Origin: Bradyrhizobium sp. WSM1417 | GTDB lineage: Bacteria; Pseudomonadota; Alphaproteobacteria; Rhizobiales; Xanthobacteraceae | Reading direction: 5' to 3' | Assembly (NCBI RefSeq): GCF_000515415.1 | Contig: NZ_KI911783.1 | Coordinates: 1,850,392-1,914,391, forward strand | DNA length: 64,000 nt | In this document: one piece after another, positions 9,100 to 18,429 of the stretch | Position numbering within the stretch: position 1 is the first letter of the stretch | Layout of the letters: every line of letters begins with the position of its first letter | Notes under the pieces: model-generated | What the model was told of the DNA's origin: nothing | The model's input: only the letters and a program-made list of their open reading frames with translations | Databases searched by the model: none | Made by a program: the position numbers and the translations under genes

Positions 9100-9540
9100 A
9101 CCGAACGCTCTAGGTCCGAGACGCAGGGCGCCGCTTTATCCCGGGAACTCAGCGACAAGTCATTCGGCCACAAGATCTCGCGCACATTGATGATGCTTAC
9201 CTCCGCCGCGCAGTTTGATTTCTCGTTGATCGCTTTCGTGAACGTGTAGGTCGCGGTGACGGTTTCGCCGAGATGCACCCCACGCAGGAATCGCAGCCAA
9301 TCGTATCCGTAAGACAGAACGGGACGAGCGCATCGCCGTTCCGACGCCCACCATCAGGCTAACCAGCAACTCGCCCTGGACGACGCGACCGCCCACTCCG
9401 TTGTGGGCTGGGCAACGCTTCGTCGAGATGATTGATGAGAGTCCAGTGTGATGTCGGCGAACGCGATCACGTCGTCCTCTCCGATTCTCGATGGAGACGG
9501 ATCTTCCGATCAGCTCGTCCAGCGAAGATCTGCCTTTCAT
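9100..9540 (-). pseudogene. MaoC-like hydratase remnant, several frameshifts
   Basis: Pieces of a MaoC-type hot-dog hydratase appear in successive frames on the minus strand: an N-terminal piece MKGRSSLDELIGRSVS, then DVIAFADITLD in another frame, GGRVVQGELLVSLMVGVG back in the first, and the C-terminal MHLGETVTATYTF with AEVSIINVRE. At least two frameshifts separate them. MaoC hydratases hydrate enoyl-CoA esters, which fits the CoA-transferase and crotonase next door; it converges on the enoyl-CoA hydratase gene. Confidence 0.7.
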
Positions 9541-10268
9541 GGCGCCTCCTTTTCGAAATCAGAATCTCTCGCGTTGCGCGATGCGGCCCGATCGGCGCCG
9601 TGAGGTCTCCGCTCGCGCCTGGAGCGAGTGAATTCTCCGGAAGAGGCGAACGAAAGCATGTCCCCCCGGAGCAGCGGATCGAATGAGATATATCAATTTC
9701 CAGAAAGGACGAAATTTGCGGTCAATTTGCTATCGCATAATCAATTACTTAAGGCGCTGAGGACTATCGCTGTAGAAGTGGACGAACTTCGATTTCCGAC
9801 TTGAAATGTAGCAAGACGACATTGATACACTTCAATATTGACATTGGGCTATATGCGTGGTGTGCTCTTGAAGCGAAAGGGTAGGGCATCAGATCGCCCG
9901 GCCTTCGACAGGATCGCGAGAGCGACGTTCGTTTCCGCTTTCCCTACTGCGGACTTGCAGCAGACCGCAGCAATGTGCCGCCAACAAAAAAGACCATCAC
10001 GACGCGCAAAGCGCGTGAGCAGAAGGAGAGGAACAATGACTCTGGCGAGGGGCCTGCACGCGCCTACTTTTTGCCAAGTTCGGAAGAATCGCCTCGACGG
10101 CGCTCGTCCTGGAAACTTCAAAAGGATTTGCCAAGAGCGGCGGGACGACGCGCGAATGCGCTCCCGGCCTGTCGGAGCGAACGTCGCCGACGTTCGATGA
10201 CCGCTCATTCCGCATCCGGCTCTTCGATGAGCCTCATCAATTCATTCTGACAATCGGAAGCAGCATCG
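9541..10268. other. Long non-coding gap before MFS transporter
   Basis: AT-rich around 9690-9840, including ATGAGATATAT at 9683 (like the proposed operator half-site), an inverted copy of the TAATTGA...ATTGACCGC segment at 9717-9746, and the FNR-like TTGATACACTTCAA at 9822-9835. Frames at 9838-10250 overlap on both strands and look non-coding. Confidence 0.4.
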
Positions 10269-11597
10269 ATGCAAGCCTCTGTACAAACTTTCGACGACAA
10301 CTCCATTGAACTGGAAAAGCCCGTTGCGACAAAGTCGATGACCCTTGGGCTTGGCGGCGGCGTCGCTCTCGAGTTCTACGACTGGCAACTCTACGGCTTC
10401 ATGGCGGCGTTTCTGTCGCCACACTTCTTTCCCGCTACCGATCCGGTCGTATCTCTGCTCGCCGGGCTCGCAGTTTTCGGAGCCGGCTTTGCCGCTCGTC
10501 CTATCGGTGCAGCGATTCTCGGCCCGGTCGCGGATCGCATCAGCCATAAGACAGTGATGATGGTTGCCGTGTCGGCGATGGCGCTTTCTTCGCTGCTGAT
10601 CGCACTACTGCCGGGCTACAAGGACCTCGGCATCGCCGCCACGATCATACTGGTCACTCTCCGTTTGGTCCAAGGCTTGGCCGTCGGCGCCGAAGCAGGT
10701 GTCGCGAATGCGATCGCGATCGAATTGGCACCGCCCGGACGGGAGGGGCGCTACCTCGGCCTGATCAACGGCACCTTCATCATGGTGGGCTCGATCGGAG
10801 CCAGCTTGGTCGCCTTCCTCGTCAGCGCCGCCGTTAGCCCGGAAATCATGAAAGATTGGGCTTGGCGAGTTCCGTTCGGCGTTGGTGGCGTTCTCGGTCT
10901 GCTGATCATCTATCTCCGTCAAACCCTTCCCGAAACCTTGATTGCCCGCGCCATGCATCATGCGGACGAGGATTCGCGTATACAAGATACGACCGGAGGA
11001 GTTTGGAAGGCACTCTGGAAGGCGCGGCTGTCGCTGCTCGCGGCAATTCTGGTGGTCGGCAGCGTGCAGCTTGCGAACTACACATACAATTTCGGCCTGC
11101 CCAATATCGCTAACGGCGTGTTCAAGGAGAACAGCACCTACGTGTACGGCATCGTGACGCTTATGGGCGCCATCTGGATGGTGTTCTCGCCAGCGATCGG
11201 CGCCTTCGCGGATAGGATCCGGCCCTCGCGCGCATTCATCATGATGCGGTTGCTGCTTATTCCCTCGTTCTTCTTGCCGCTGTTTTATTCTGAGAAGAAC
11301 ATTGTGGTCTATTCCGTTATCATGCTGGTGGGCGGCACACTGGTCGGCTGCAACATGGCGCTGTACAATTTCATTGCAACTACCTTGATGCCGAGAAACG
11401 TCCGGACTACCGGAGTTGCTCTGGGTTACGCCGTCGGAGCGACGATATTCGGCGGTACAACGCCATTCCTGCTGCTTTGGCTCCAGCGCTCGAATCTCTC
11501 TTGGATGTTTCCGGTCTATGGCACGGCCATCGCACTGCTCAGCATCGCGGTGTATGTGATCGCTAAGAAGCGGGGCGGCGTCTACGTCGGAGACTAG
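10269..11597 (+). CDS. MFS transporter, metabolite:H+ symporter type
   Basis: 442 residues with about 12 membrane segments. The N-terminal block GGVALEFYDWQLYGFMAAFL, the loop PIGAAILGPVADRISHK and the helix-4/5 block LVQGLAVGAEAG are typical of the MHS subfamily (ProP/ShiA/KgtP-like symporters of organic acids and related compounds). It should import a substrate into the cytoplasm, plausibly the compound degraded by the neighbouring CoA or sugar-acid enzymes. A strong hairpin follows 17 bp after the stop. Looks intact. Confidence 0.88.
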   Translation: MQASVQTFDDNSIELEKPVATKSMTLGLGGGVALEFYDWQLYGFMAAFLSPHFFPATDPVVSLLAGLAVFGAGFAARPIGAAILGPVADRISHKTVMMVAVSAMALSSLLIALLPGYKDLGIAATIILVTLRLVQGLAVGAEAGVANAIAIELAPPGREGRYLGLINGTFIMVGSIGASLVAFLVSAAVSPEIMKDWAWRVPFGVGGVLGLLIIYLRQTLPETLIARAMHHADEDSRIQDTTGGVWKALWKARLSLLAAILVVGSVQLANYTYNFGLPNIANGVFKENSTYVYGIVTLMGAIWMVFSPAIGAFADRIRPSRAFIMMRLLLIPSFFLPLFYSEKNIVVYSVIMLVGGTLVGCNMALYNFIATTLMPRNVRTTGVALGYAVGATIFGGTTPFLLLWLQRSNLSWMFPVYGTAIALLSIAVYVIAKKRGGVYVGD

Positions 11598-11613
11598 GCG
11601 TTTGGACCTATTC

Positions 11614-11641
11614 GAGCGCGCCGCATCATCGCGGCGCGCTC
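11614..11641 (+). terminator. Hairpin terminator after MFS gene
   Basis: Perfect 11-bp arms GAGCGCGCCGC (11614-11624) and GCGGCGCGCTC (11631-11641) with the loop ATCATC. No T-run, so possibly a weak terminator. Confidence 0.6.
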
Positions 11642-12018
11642 GGCCTGCCGTCCTCGGCGATTGCCGCCGAATTGCGCGCATTTCGTCTACGATATCGCAT
11701 CGTCAATTGCGAACAGGGCCAACGTGCTGTGAGTTCCTCAGCGAGCGAAGGCGCAGCGGGTGCCGACAGCGATGCCTGCGGCGGCGTGAGTTGGTTGAGG
11801 CGAATGCGAAGATCAATGGTGGTTCAGAGTATCTAGCCAACATAACGTTCCGCGCATTACCATTACGTCTCCGGGGCATGGACCTGAATTTGTGAGTACT
11901 ATAGTTGCCCATGTCTTCCCGCCTTTGCACAATACTGCGGGGCCCGAGCGGGATCTCTTTTCGGCCGACGCGACGATCTTCAACGTGGCGGCCTTAGGCC
12001 GTGTCGAACGTTGAATTG
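11642..12018. other. No recognisable gene
   Basis: Short frames only, on both strands, without motifs. Confidence 0.4.
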
Positions 12019-12685
12019 CTAACCCAGTAGAGCTTTCATGTTTATCGCGGGGTCTGCGAGAGCCTCTGCCCTGGGGCTAAGCTTCCTACTGATCATAATC
12101 TCGGTAAAACGTATTCCTCTCGCTACAGAGCCCGGCTCCCGAATCCGAACGCGGCCTCGAGGCGTCCGTCGGCGGCTTAGGTAAAACAAGATCTGGCGCC
12201 TTGCGCCGAGGTCTCTGATGACGGGCACTTCTCGTTCCGGACAGAGTCCGAGGATTTGCAGTGTCTGGTCGTATTGATCTGACCCAAAACCAGGGAATGT
12301 CCTCGTAAGGACGGTCTCGCCTAGCATGTTCGTTGCCGCAGCTGCTTTTGCCGCTGCGCGTTGCGCGATGCCTCCAGCCTGATGCGCTTTTTATAGAGGC
12401 GATCCGCAGTCAGCCACCGCCAAAACGTGCGGAACCGAAGCCGCGAGCATCTCCCCGGAACGATGCCTTCGTCGACCGCTAATCCGGCCGTTTGCTCAAG
12501 CTCGATATTCGGCGTCGCACCGACCCCAACGATCGCCAAATGGGCCAGATGCGAGCGACCACCTGCAATCACCACGTTGGAACGTCCTTCGCTGACATCG
12601 ATACATTCGGCGACAGCGCCTGGTTCGATGCGCACGCCAGAACGTTCGTGCTTGAGCGCGATCAGCTCAGCATAGAAGCTGGCAC
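12019..12685 (-). pseudogene. Ferredoxin reductase (FAD pyridine nucleotide oxidoreductase) remnant
   Basis: The right half encodes SHLAHLAIVGVGATPNIELE and GLAVDEGIV, the NADH/FAD domain junction of rhodocoxin/MocF-type ferredoxin reductases; the left half carries the C-terminal blocks PYEDIPWFW, SDQYDQTLQILGLC and ADPAINMKALLG, in two frames. The first 180 or so residues, with the FAD-binding GxGxxG, are missing: the fragment ends abruptly near 12685, where the divergent Rieske relic begins. It would have passed electrons from NADH to the Rieske ferredoxin. Confidence 0.7.
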
Positions 12686-12942
12686 TGCCGGAAGAGGCCG
12701 TTCGCTTCGATGCTGGCAGCCGCACGTTTGTATTGTTCGCTCTCCGGGAGGAGGCTATTCCGCAATCGACGGCCATTGCTCTCACGAGAAAGTCCATCTT
12801 GCGGTGGGGGATCATCGGGTGCCCTAAGCATTTCGGGACCTTCGATTACCGAACCGGCAAGTCGCGTGCACTGCCACCATGCGTCGACCTGCGCAGCTAC
12901 GAGCTAAAGGTCGAAAACGGCACCGTCTTCATCGATATCTAA
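12685..12942 (+). pseudogene. Rieske [2Fe-2S] ferredoxin remnant, MocE-like
   Basis: Joined across frames, this reads EEAVRFDAGSRTFV, VRSPGGGYSAIDGHCSHEKV, HLAVGDHR, then CPKHFGTFDYRTGKSRALPP and ends YELKVENGTVFIDI. The Rieske ligands Cys-x-His and Cys-x2-His are all present. At least one frameshift lies between the ligand pairs near 12820 and another near 12735. The layout (CTHEKVHLADG, CPKH-G-FDY-TG) is that of MocE, a ferredoxin of rhizopine catabolism, so it may have served an oxygenase now lost. The original start is not identifiable. Confidence 0.7.
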
Positions 12943-12999
12943 GCGTAGCCAAAGGCCGGAATGCAAGACAATGTCGAAGCAGAGTTTTTATGCTACAGT

Positions 13000-13510
13000 C
13001 ACTTTGGGCCATGGAACTGCGCGAGCCCGATGGGGTCGAACGTTCTTCGACCATAATATCGCGATGGTCCGGGAGGCGGGCTCGACGGCATCAGCACCTG
13101 ATGCACTGATCCCGCGCGTCGCCCCGATTGCGTGTGCCCTAGCCGGCTCAGGACTTGCAGTCGAGTGCATGTGCTTTCACGATCGATCACTTGAAAGCTG
13201 CCATTGATCTCGCTCGGCAGCTCGAGGTCTTCCATCTCCAGCCTGACATCCGCCCGCGCCGTATCGCCGACTGTATACCGTCGCGGGAAGGTGGGATCAG
13301 GGTGACGCGAGATGCGGGCATACCGATCTACTCCGAAACGCATCGCAATAGGATGACGACGGATCTACTCGGATCAGGTTCCAGAGATGTGCATGCTAGC
13401 TGATCTCTCACACTTCCTGCTCGGCCGCGTATTCTGGTATCCGAACTCGGACGAAAACGAAGCGCTGGTGCGGCAGGTACTCGAGCGCAACGTCGCAACC
13501 GCCTCGCCCT
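13000..13510 (+). pseudogene. Sugar phosphate isomerase/epimerase (xylose-isomerase-like TIM barrel) remnant
   Basis: Pieces in several plus-strand frames match this family in order: LDGIST, then RVAPIACALAGSGLAVECMC, LEVFHLQPDIRPRRIADCIP, DAGIPIYSETHRNRMTTDLL, and LADLSHFLLGRVF with SDENEALVRQVLE. At least three frameshifts. Such enzymes often act in sugar or polyol catabolism, in line with the GH88/AraD1 block upstream. Confidence 0.65.
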
Positions 13511-14027
13511 GTTGCGAGCGCTTGTAAGTCTGCTCGTTGTCGTCGAACTCACGGACAACCGTTCGGCGCGGTCAAGAACGTTGATCATCGGCAGATGAGA
13601 TCGTCGGGTCGGCTTCAATGCGGCTCGTCCACTCGCATCCCAGTCAGAAATTGAAGAGGGCGCCGCGCGGGTCCAAAGGTCCCGCTTGCCATGTGGCGGG
13701 ACCATCTGATTCGATCGTGCTCCTCTGTGAAAAGGCGATAGGCTGAAGCAGCTGCTCGATCAGGACTCGAGTGCTGGATCAGAACGCCTAGCGCGGCTCG
13801 AAATCGTCATGCTCGCTCATGCGAGGGGGCCGCGTCGCACACAGGCTTGAGCCCCAATGTGTGGTGGGACGATAGGATCACAGGCCCAGAGTCGGAGCTT
13901 GGCTCTTTTCGCACTAACGCGTCGCGCTTCAGACAACGTGTCAGGAATCGGATGAGGCGAGGTCAGCTAGGCAAGCCAAAAGGCTAGAATTCCGCCGCTT
14001 TGGCGGCGAGCCGTGTCGTCTAAGGAC
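13511..14027. other. No recognisable gene; promoter region of PurF-like gene at its end
   Basis: No frame with family features. An inverted repeat CACACA...TGTGTG lies at about 13832-13861. Confidence 0.4.
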
Positions 14028-14043
14028 TGGTACGTCGCTTGCT
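14028..14043 (+). promoter_or_regulatory. Sigma-54 (-24/-12) promoter candidate for PurF-like gene
   Basis: TGGTACGTCGCTTGCT matches the RpoN consensus TGGCACG-N4-TTGCW at all positions but one, with GG and GC at the right spacing. It lies 98 bp before the chosen start of the PurF-like gene. No TGT-N10-ACA NifA site was found in the 180 bp upstream, so the activator is unknown. Confidence 0.55.
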
Positions 14044-14141
14044 TAGTGAGAAGCGGAACCACGTCTTCACGCCCTGGCGGTTAATACATTCGGCTGTGAT
14101 GAACCCGGGACATCGGTTCTTTGAATAAGAGGGCTAGTAAC

Positions 14142-15730
14142 ATGTCCGGTGTTGCCGCTGCGTTTCTATGCTCTTCAAACAACTCACGGGCGACGGTTTA
14201 TGATCGCCTGGAGCACATGATTTCGAAACTTGCGCTTCGTGGGCAGGCGGGTGTCGGCGTTGCGGCGTTCATGCACAACGAAGGGATTCGATATGCGAGA
14301 GCGCTTCGATCATCATGCGGCTCCGCGCGCATTGAGCCCTATCAACAGGATCCAAATTTTAAGCCCCATGTTGCAATCGCCCAGATTCGTAGCCGATGCC
14401 GCGGAACCAGCGATGGCGGCGAACTTCCGCCACTTCACCACAATGCGGGCACCACCCACCATTTGGCAGTTTCGTTGGATGGAGCTTTGGTCAATGCCCG
14501 TGAACTCAGGGGGGAATTGCTTGCCCATGGCTATAGGTTAGGCGGCAACACAGATGCCGAGCTCTTGCTCAAATGGATTGAACGCACTTGTGAAAGAGAC
14601 TATTGGCGGCACGGTCTGCCCGTTAGTTATGAAAACGTCTTGCGCGACGTTGATGACCGTATTGATGGTGCTATTAGCGCGCTCTTACTGGACGGTGAAG
14701 GAACTCTAGTTGCATACCGTAATCGACGTGGTTTGCGACCATTGGAAACTATGCAAACAGATGACGGCTTCTTGCTATTTGCTTCGGAAAATTGTGCCTT
14801 CGCCGGTCTAGAGGGTAAGACGCAGCAAGTCTTACCGGGACACATCAAGTATGTAGACGGAAAAACGGGGGGCTGTGTTGATCGTTCCGTGAGCAACAGG
14901 CGACACAAAGCCAAACTCTGCGCCTACGAATCTCTTTATCTGGGAAATCCAAAAACGTCGGTTGAAGGCCAATCGCATTTCGAAACCCGGTACAACATCG
15001 GTGTCGCCCTTGGTGGCCTGGTTGCGCACCGATTGCAAGGAGAGCCAGGCTCCCCGCTCACAATCGTTTCCTCGATGCCGCATGCCGGAGGACCGTACGC
15101 TGATGGTCTGTTTGCATCTCTCGCCGAATACGGCCTGTTCGCCCAGCGTCGGGAAGTAGTCGCAACGCAATTCCTTCAGCGAACTCTCATCGGTACACCC
15201 AGCCAGCGAAAGTCTCGCATTGCTCAAAAGTACCGCATCTCGGGACCTAGCGTTGCTAAAACCACGATAATCATTGCCGACGAGGCCCTCATTCGGGGCG
15301 ACACCAGTCAGGCTGTTACGAATATGTTGCTAGCCGCTGGCGCCAAAGCCGTACATTGGGCGATCGGTTCGCCGCCATACTGGCTCCGAACTACTATGGC
15401 ATGGGCATCGATACACTAGATGAGTTGGCATTCTGGCAGATATGGAAACGATTGCCACCCGAACAGCGCACGCAAAGCCTTCGCTTTCACAAGATGGAGC
15501 CACAAGTTCTCAAAATCATCGAAAGTCGTATCGCCACGTCCATCAACGCAGCCACGATAACGTATCTGCCGTTTCCACTTCTAGTGTCGCTGTTGCCAGG
15601 CAGCCAAGACGGCGTCGATTTGTCACCGTTTACATTTGAGATGCCAACCCCTGCGGGGCAGCGGCGCGCGAATGAGAACTTGCACGAATTAGTGGCCGAT
15701 CTTCCCTATTCGGAATCAATCCCTGCTTGA
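14142..15730 (+). pseudogene. PurF-like amidophosphoribosyltransferase homologue, Ser for catalytic Cys, one frameshift
   Basis: About 528 residues in two frames. The N-terminal part is a glutamine-amidotransferase (Ntn) fold (LALRGQAGVGV, NARELRGELLAHGYRLGGNTDAELLL, RNRRGLRPLE, FASENCAF); the second half is a PRPP-type phosphoribosyltransferase fold with RTLIGTPSQRKSRIAQKYRI and the loop IIADEALIRGDTS (Asp380, Glu381) in place of the usual VVDDSIVRGTT. True PurF starts its mature chain with Cys1-Gly; here the ATG at 14142 (AGAGGG upstream) gives Met-Ser-Gly-Val, so Ser sits at the nucleophile position. One missing base near 15375 breaks the frame at GSPP/LAPNYYGMGIDT. By eye more AT-rich than its neighbours. 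Probably a specialised paralogue, not housekeeping PurF. Confidence 0.75.
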
Positions 15731-15739
15731 GGTCAGATC

Positions 15740-16420
15740 ATGAAACCCGTTCTCGTCTTCGATTGGAATGGCACGCTGCTCGACGATGCCTACGCACTGC
15801 TCGAAACAACCAATGCGATACTAGATCGCTTTGGTCGTGCAGCGATCGACATGAAGACGTTTCGGGAACATTGCGACGTTCCGCTATCTCTTCTTTATCG
15901 CAGTCTGGGACTGTCGCAAGACGAGCTTGCGACGGTGGATCGCGATGGCAGTGCAATCTTTCACGACGCCTATGAACGTCTTGCCGATAAAGCCGATCTG
16001 CGCGAGGGCGCGCGCAGAGTCTTGGAGTTGGCGCGTCGAGAAGCGGCTTCGTCCATCATCGTGAGCAACCACATAGTCGACCCTCTGCGCTCCCAGTTGA
16101 GAAGACTTGGAATCAATGACTACATCGACGACGTGCTCGCCTTCGAAAGCCGCGACACTCAATACAAATCGATGAGCAAAGGAGAGCGGCTTCGTCTGTA
16201 CATGCAGAAGAAAAACTTGAAGCCGGCCTCAACCGTCATTATCGGCGATATGCCGGTTGAAACGGATATTGCACGGAATCTCGGACTGATAAGTGTATCT
16301 ATTACCGGGGGATTCGTTTCTGAGTCGCGCTTGCGGGCGGCAAGTCCGGACTACACGATTAAGAACCATCATGAGCTGTTGCCAATCCTACGAAGCCATG
16401 GGTTTTTGCGGAATGCATAA
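15740..16420 (+). CDS. HAD-superfamily hydrolase (phosphatase-like)
   Basis: 226 residues, starting 9 bp after the PurF-like stop, so in the same operon. HAD motif I is VFDWNGTLLDD with nucleophile Asp8 and Asn10 in place of the second Asp; motif II is in SSIIVSNH, motif III Lys near MSKGERLRLY, motif IV GDMPVETDIA. A cap domain lies between motifs I and II, as in Gph-like phosphatases. It could remove the 5-phosphate of a product of the PurF-like enzyme; that link is inference from context. Confidence 0.85.
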   Translation: MKPVLVFDWNGTLLDDAYALLETTNAILDRFGRAAIDMKTFREHCDVPLSLLYRSLGLSQDELATVDRDGSAIFHDAYERLADKADLREGARRVLELARREAASSIIVSNHIVDPLRSQLRRLGINDYIDDVLAFESRDTQYKSMSKGERLRLYMQKKNLKPASTVIIGDMPVETDIARNLGLISVSITGGFVSESRLRAASPDYTIKNHHELLPILRSHGFLRNA

Positions 16421-16469
16421 ATCATGATTGGCAAGGGATCATCACACAACGTCGCTCCTAAACGGTGAG

Positions 16470-17316
16470 GCAGAGAATAGACCTGATCGGCGTTGGACGA
16501 CCGGTATGGGCATCAGCCTGTTGCGTCAGCAAATTGTTTGCATCTCAAAGCCAACAAGAATCGCTTCGGTGCGGATCGCTTGACTGGTGCGGGCTCATGA
16601 ACATCCGTCAATCGCTGAGTTGGCGCGACATGTAAGTGCCGTTCTGTTATCCTCGCCCTCCAGCCGCGAGGTTGAGGCGGTCTGCCTTGGGCAAGACGGA
16701 CTGTTCGTCCATATGCCCGAGGAGGTTTAATGATTGACTGCTCGACGTCGTATCCTGCTTCGACGGTTGCACTCGCTGAGCAAGCCCAAAAAGGCGGCCT
16801 GAGCTTTATAGATGCTCCACTGACGCGGAGCCCCGAACAAGCAGAGTTAGGCCGCCTCTACGCGATCCTAGGATTGAATGAAAAGCGTTTTCCTGCGGCT
16901 GAACGCATTCTTGCCGCATTTTGTGAGACCGTTCTTCATGTCGGCGATGTCGGACGAGGTCACAGGTCAAGCTTGTTTACAACAGCATGACGATGGGGAT
17001 AGCGGCGGTAGCCGCGGAGGTTTGCCAATTTGGGTGCGGTCCTGACATCGTTCTCGTAATGCTCCGCTCTCTGGTTAGTCGCGGCTCCACTAACACCGGA
17101 ATATTTCAGGGCTTCGTGGCCTTTTTGTCGGGCGAGAAACCCGATGTTCTGGCAATCTCAATTGTCAATTCCGCAAAGGATATTAACTGCGCCGTCCGCC
17201 TGGCAGGCGAGAGTGCAGTTTCGGTGCCGGTCTTGGCCGCCGCCGCTCACAAACTAAATGTTGAAGTTATTGCGGGCAAAGGCGAACTGACGCTGCCTCA
17301 TCTGTCCCGCCCGTAG
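16470..17316 (+). pseudogene. 3-hydroxyisobutyrate dehydrogenase-family oxidoreductase, multiple frameshifts
   Basis: Frames in order carry the Rossmann start (IGVGR...MGISLL), VSAVLLSSPSSREVEAVCLG with GLFVHMPEEV, then MIDCSTSYPASTVALAEQ, FIDAPLTRSPEQAELGRL, LHVGDVGRGH, and MTMGIAAVAAEVCQFG from 16987 on. These are the NAD(P)-binding and C-terminal helical domains of beta-hydroxyacid dehydrogenases. At least three frameshifts, one at the TAATGA near 16728 and one at about 16975. Its place between the HAD and methyltransferase genes suggests it was part of the same pathway. Confidence 0.75.
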
Positions 17317-17582
17317 GTTCTTCGGCCTGTTTATATCGGTCGAGAATGGGCTCTGGCCGCAAAGCGAGTGCGATCGTCGGTTCGCACGTGTAGCGGCGTC
17401 TGAGAGCCCCCATCGTCCTGCGCATTTTGAGTGGTGCAGAGATTTTCGTGCGATCGCGTCATCCTGACCAAAGGCACGTGATCAAGGTGGCTCGTTGCCT
17501 TTCCGCCATCGTCAAGTGGTATGCGCTAAGAAACGTAGTGAGATGGAGCGTCTGTGACGCCGACCATCGGAGTCCTGACATT

Positions 17583-17599
17583 CTGTCGAACTGCGACAG
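17583..17599. promoter_or_regulatory. Perfect palindrome upstream of methyltransferase
   Basis: CTGTCG-N5-CGACAG, centred about 76 bp before the expected start of transcription from the element at 17642. It contains TGT-N9-ACA, one base short of the NifA site, so it may bind another activator. Confidence 0.35.
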
Positions 17600-17641
17600 G
17601 CGCTAAATAGGAATACGCAAGACGAATCAGTATTTGCCGTT

Positions 17642-17657
17642 TGGCACGCTTCTTGAA
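17642..17657 (+). promoter_or_regulatory. Sigma-54-like element before methyltransferase gene
   Basis: TGGCACGCTTCTTGAA has a perfect -24 box and correct spacing, but the -12 box is TTGA rather than TTGC. It lies 51 bp before the methyltransferase start. Together with the element at 14028 it hints at shared RpoN control of this cluster; the -12 mismatch makes it uncertain. Confidence 0.35.
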
Positions 17658-17707
17658 ACCACATCCACCGAGTGTGCTGGCATCTTTTAAGAATAGGTGA
17701 TCTTGGA

Positions 17708-18406
17708 ATGAGCGTCCCTAATTTGACGAAACGAGCAAATACCCTGGGAACCGACAAGGGTGATGAGGTTGGCGACGCCCATGGCTACACCAGTTTCTAC
17801 TCTTTTCTGTTCGAGGAATTTCGCCAGGAGGCCTTCACGATTGTCGAGATTGGACTGCAGCACGGGCACGGTTCTCTCGATCCCGATGCACTGCTGACTC
17901 GTAAGGTCTCTGACATTCCGTCTATTAGGATGTGGCTGGAGTTCTTTCCCAAAGCCGAAGTCGTCGGCTGCGACATCTCCGACTTTAGTGCCTTTAAGAC
18001 CGACCGGTTCCGTTTCGAACGTGTTGATATGGGCGATGCGCGAGCCCTGGAACGCCTTGCGAGCTCACTCCCGCCCGTAAGGATCATCATCGACGACGCT
18101 TCGCACGCCGCTTACCACCAACAGCTTGCTCTAGCAAAGCTCTTTCCCATCGTCGAGCCTGGAGGTTTTTACTTTATCGAGGATCTGCATGCCACGCACG
18201 GGATTGCCGCAAGACTACCGCCCTGCAATTTAACTGAGGCGGTCGTTGAGAACTTCGCGCAAACGCGTCAACTGGACATTCCGTTCCTGCTTGGCATCGA
18301 GCGCAGAAACCTTGAGACCTCGATCCGGAAGACGTTTATTCACCGCGACGACAAGGGCGGCGTCGACCGCTGGCGGATGAAAATGGTCGGATTTGAAAAG
18401 TACTAG
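17708..18406 (+). CDS. Class I SAM-dependent methyltransferase
   Basis: 232 residues from the ATG at 17708 (the frame is open from 17672). The start NTLGTDKGD...HGYTSFYSFLFEEF, then IVEIGLQHGHGS, the SAM-binding acidic strand end VVGCDISDF, and PPVRIIIDDASHAAYHQ with GGFYFIEDLHA are characteristic of the macrocin/CmcI-like O-methyltransferases of natural-product pathways. The double Asp of IIDDASH would bind the divalent metal. Downstream it is cut close by an IS5 relic. The small-molecule substrate is unknown; the PurF-like, HAD and dehydrogenase genes upstream suggest a biosynthetic cluster. Confidence 0.82.
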   Translation: MSVPNLTKRANTLGTDKGDEVGDAHGYTSFYSFLFEEFRQEAFTIVEIGLQHGHGSLDPDALLTRKVSDIPSIRMWLEFFPKAEVVGCDISDFSAFKTDRFRFERVDMGDARALERLASSLPPVRIIIDDASHAAYHQQLALAKLFPIVEPGGFYFIEDLHATHGIAARLPPCNLTEAVVENFAQTRQLDIPFLLGIERRNLETSIRKTFIHRDDKGGVDRWRMKMVGFEKY

Positions 18407-18429
18407 GTCGTCGGATTCGAGCGATTTGA

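Noticed and set aside
9822..9835. TTGATACACTTCAA as a FixK box
   Set aside because: Fits only TTGA-N6-TCAA, expected about once by chance in 64 kb, and lies more than 400 bp from the next intact gene.
10605..11681. 358-residue minus-strand frame
   Set aside because: Shadow of the MFS transporter on the other strand, with His/Arg-rich text typical of antisense frames.
12492..12827. Plus-strand frame as an intact 111-residue protein
   Set aside because: Its first half is antisense to the reductase relic; only the end belongs to the Rieske relic in one of its frames.
13970..13990. tts-box-like GTCAGCTAGGCAAGCC near 13961
   Set aside because: Matches only the first half of the type III promoter consensus; too many mismatches after that.
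17584..17598. TGT...ACA as NifA site before the methyltransferase
   Set aside because: The spacer is 9, not 10, so it does not fit NifA; kept only as a palindrome of unknown use.
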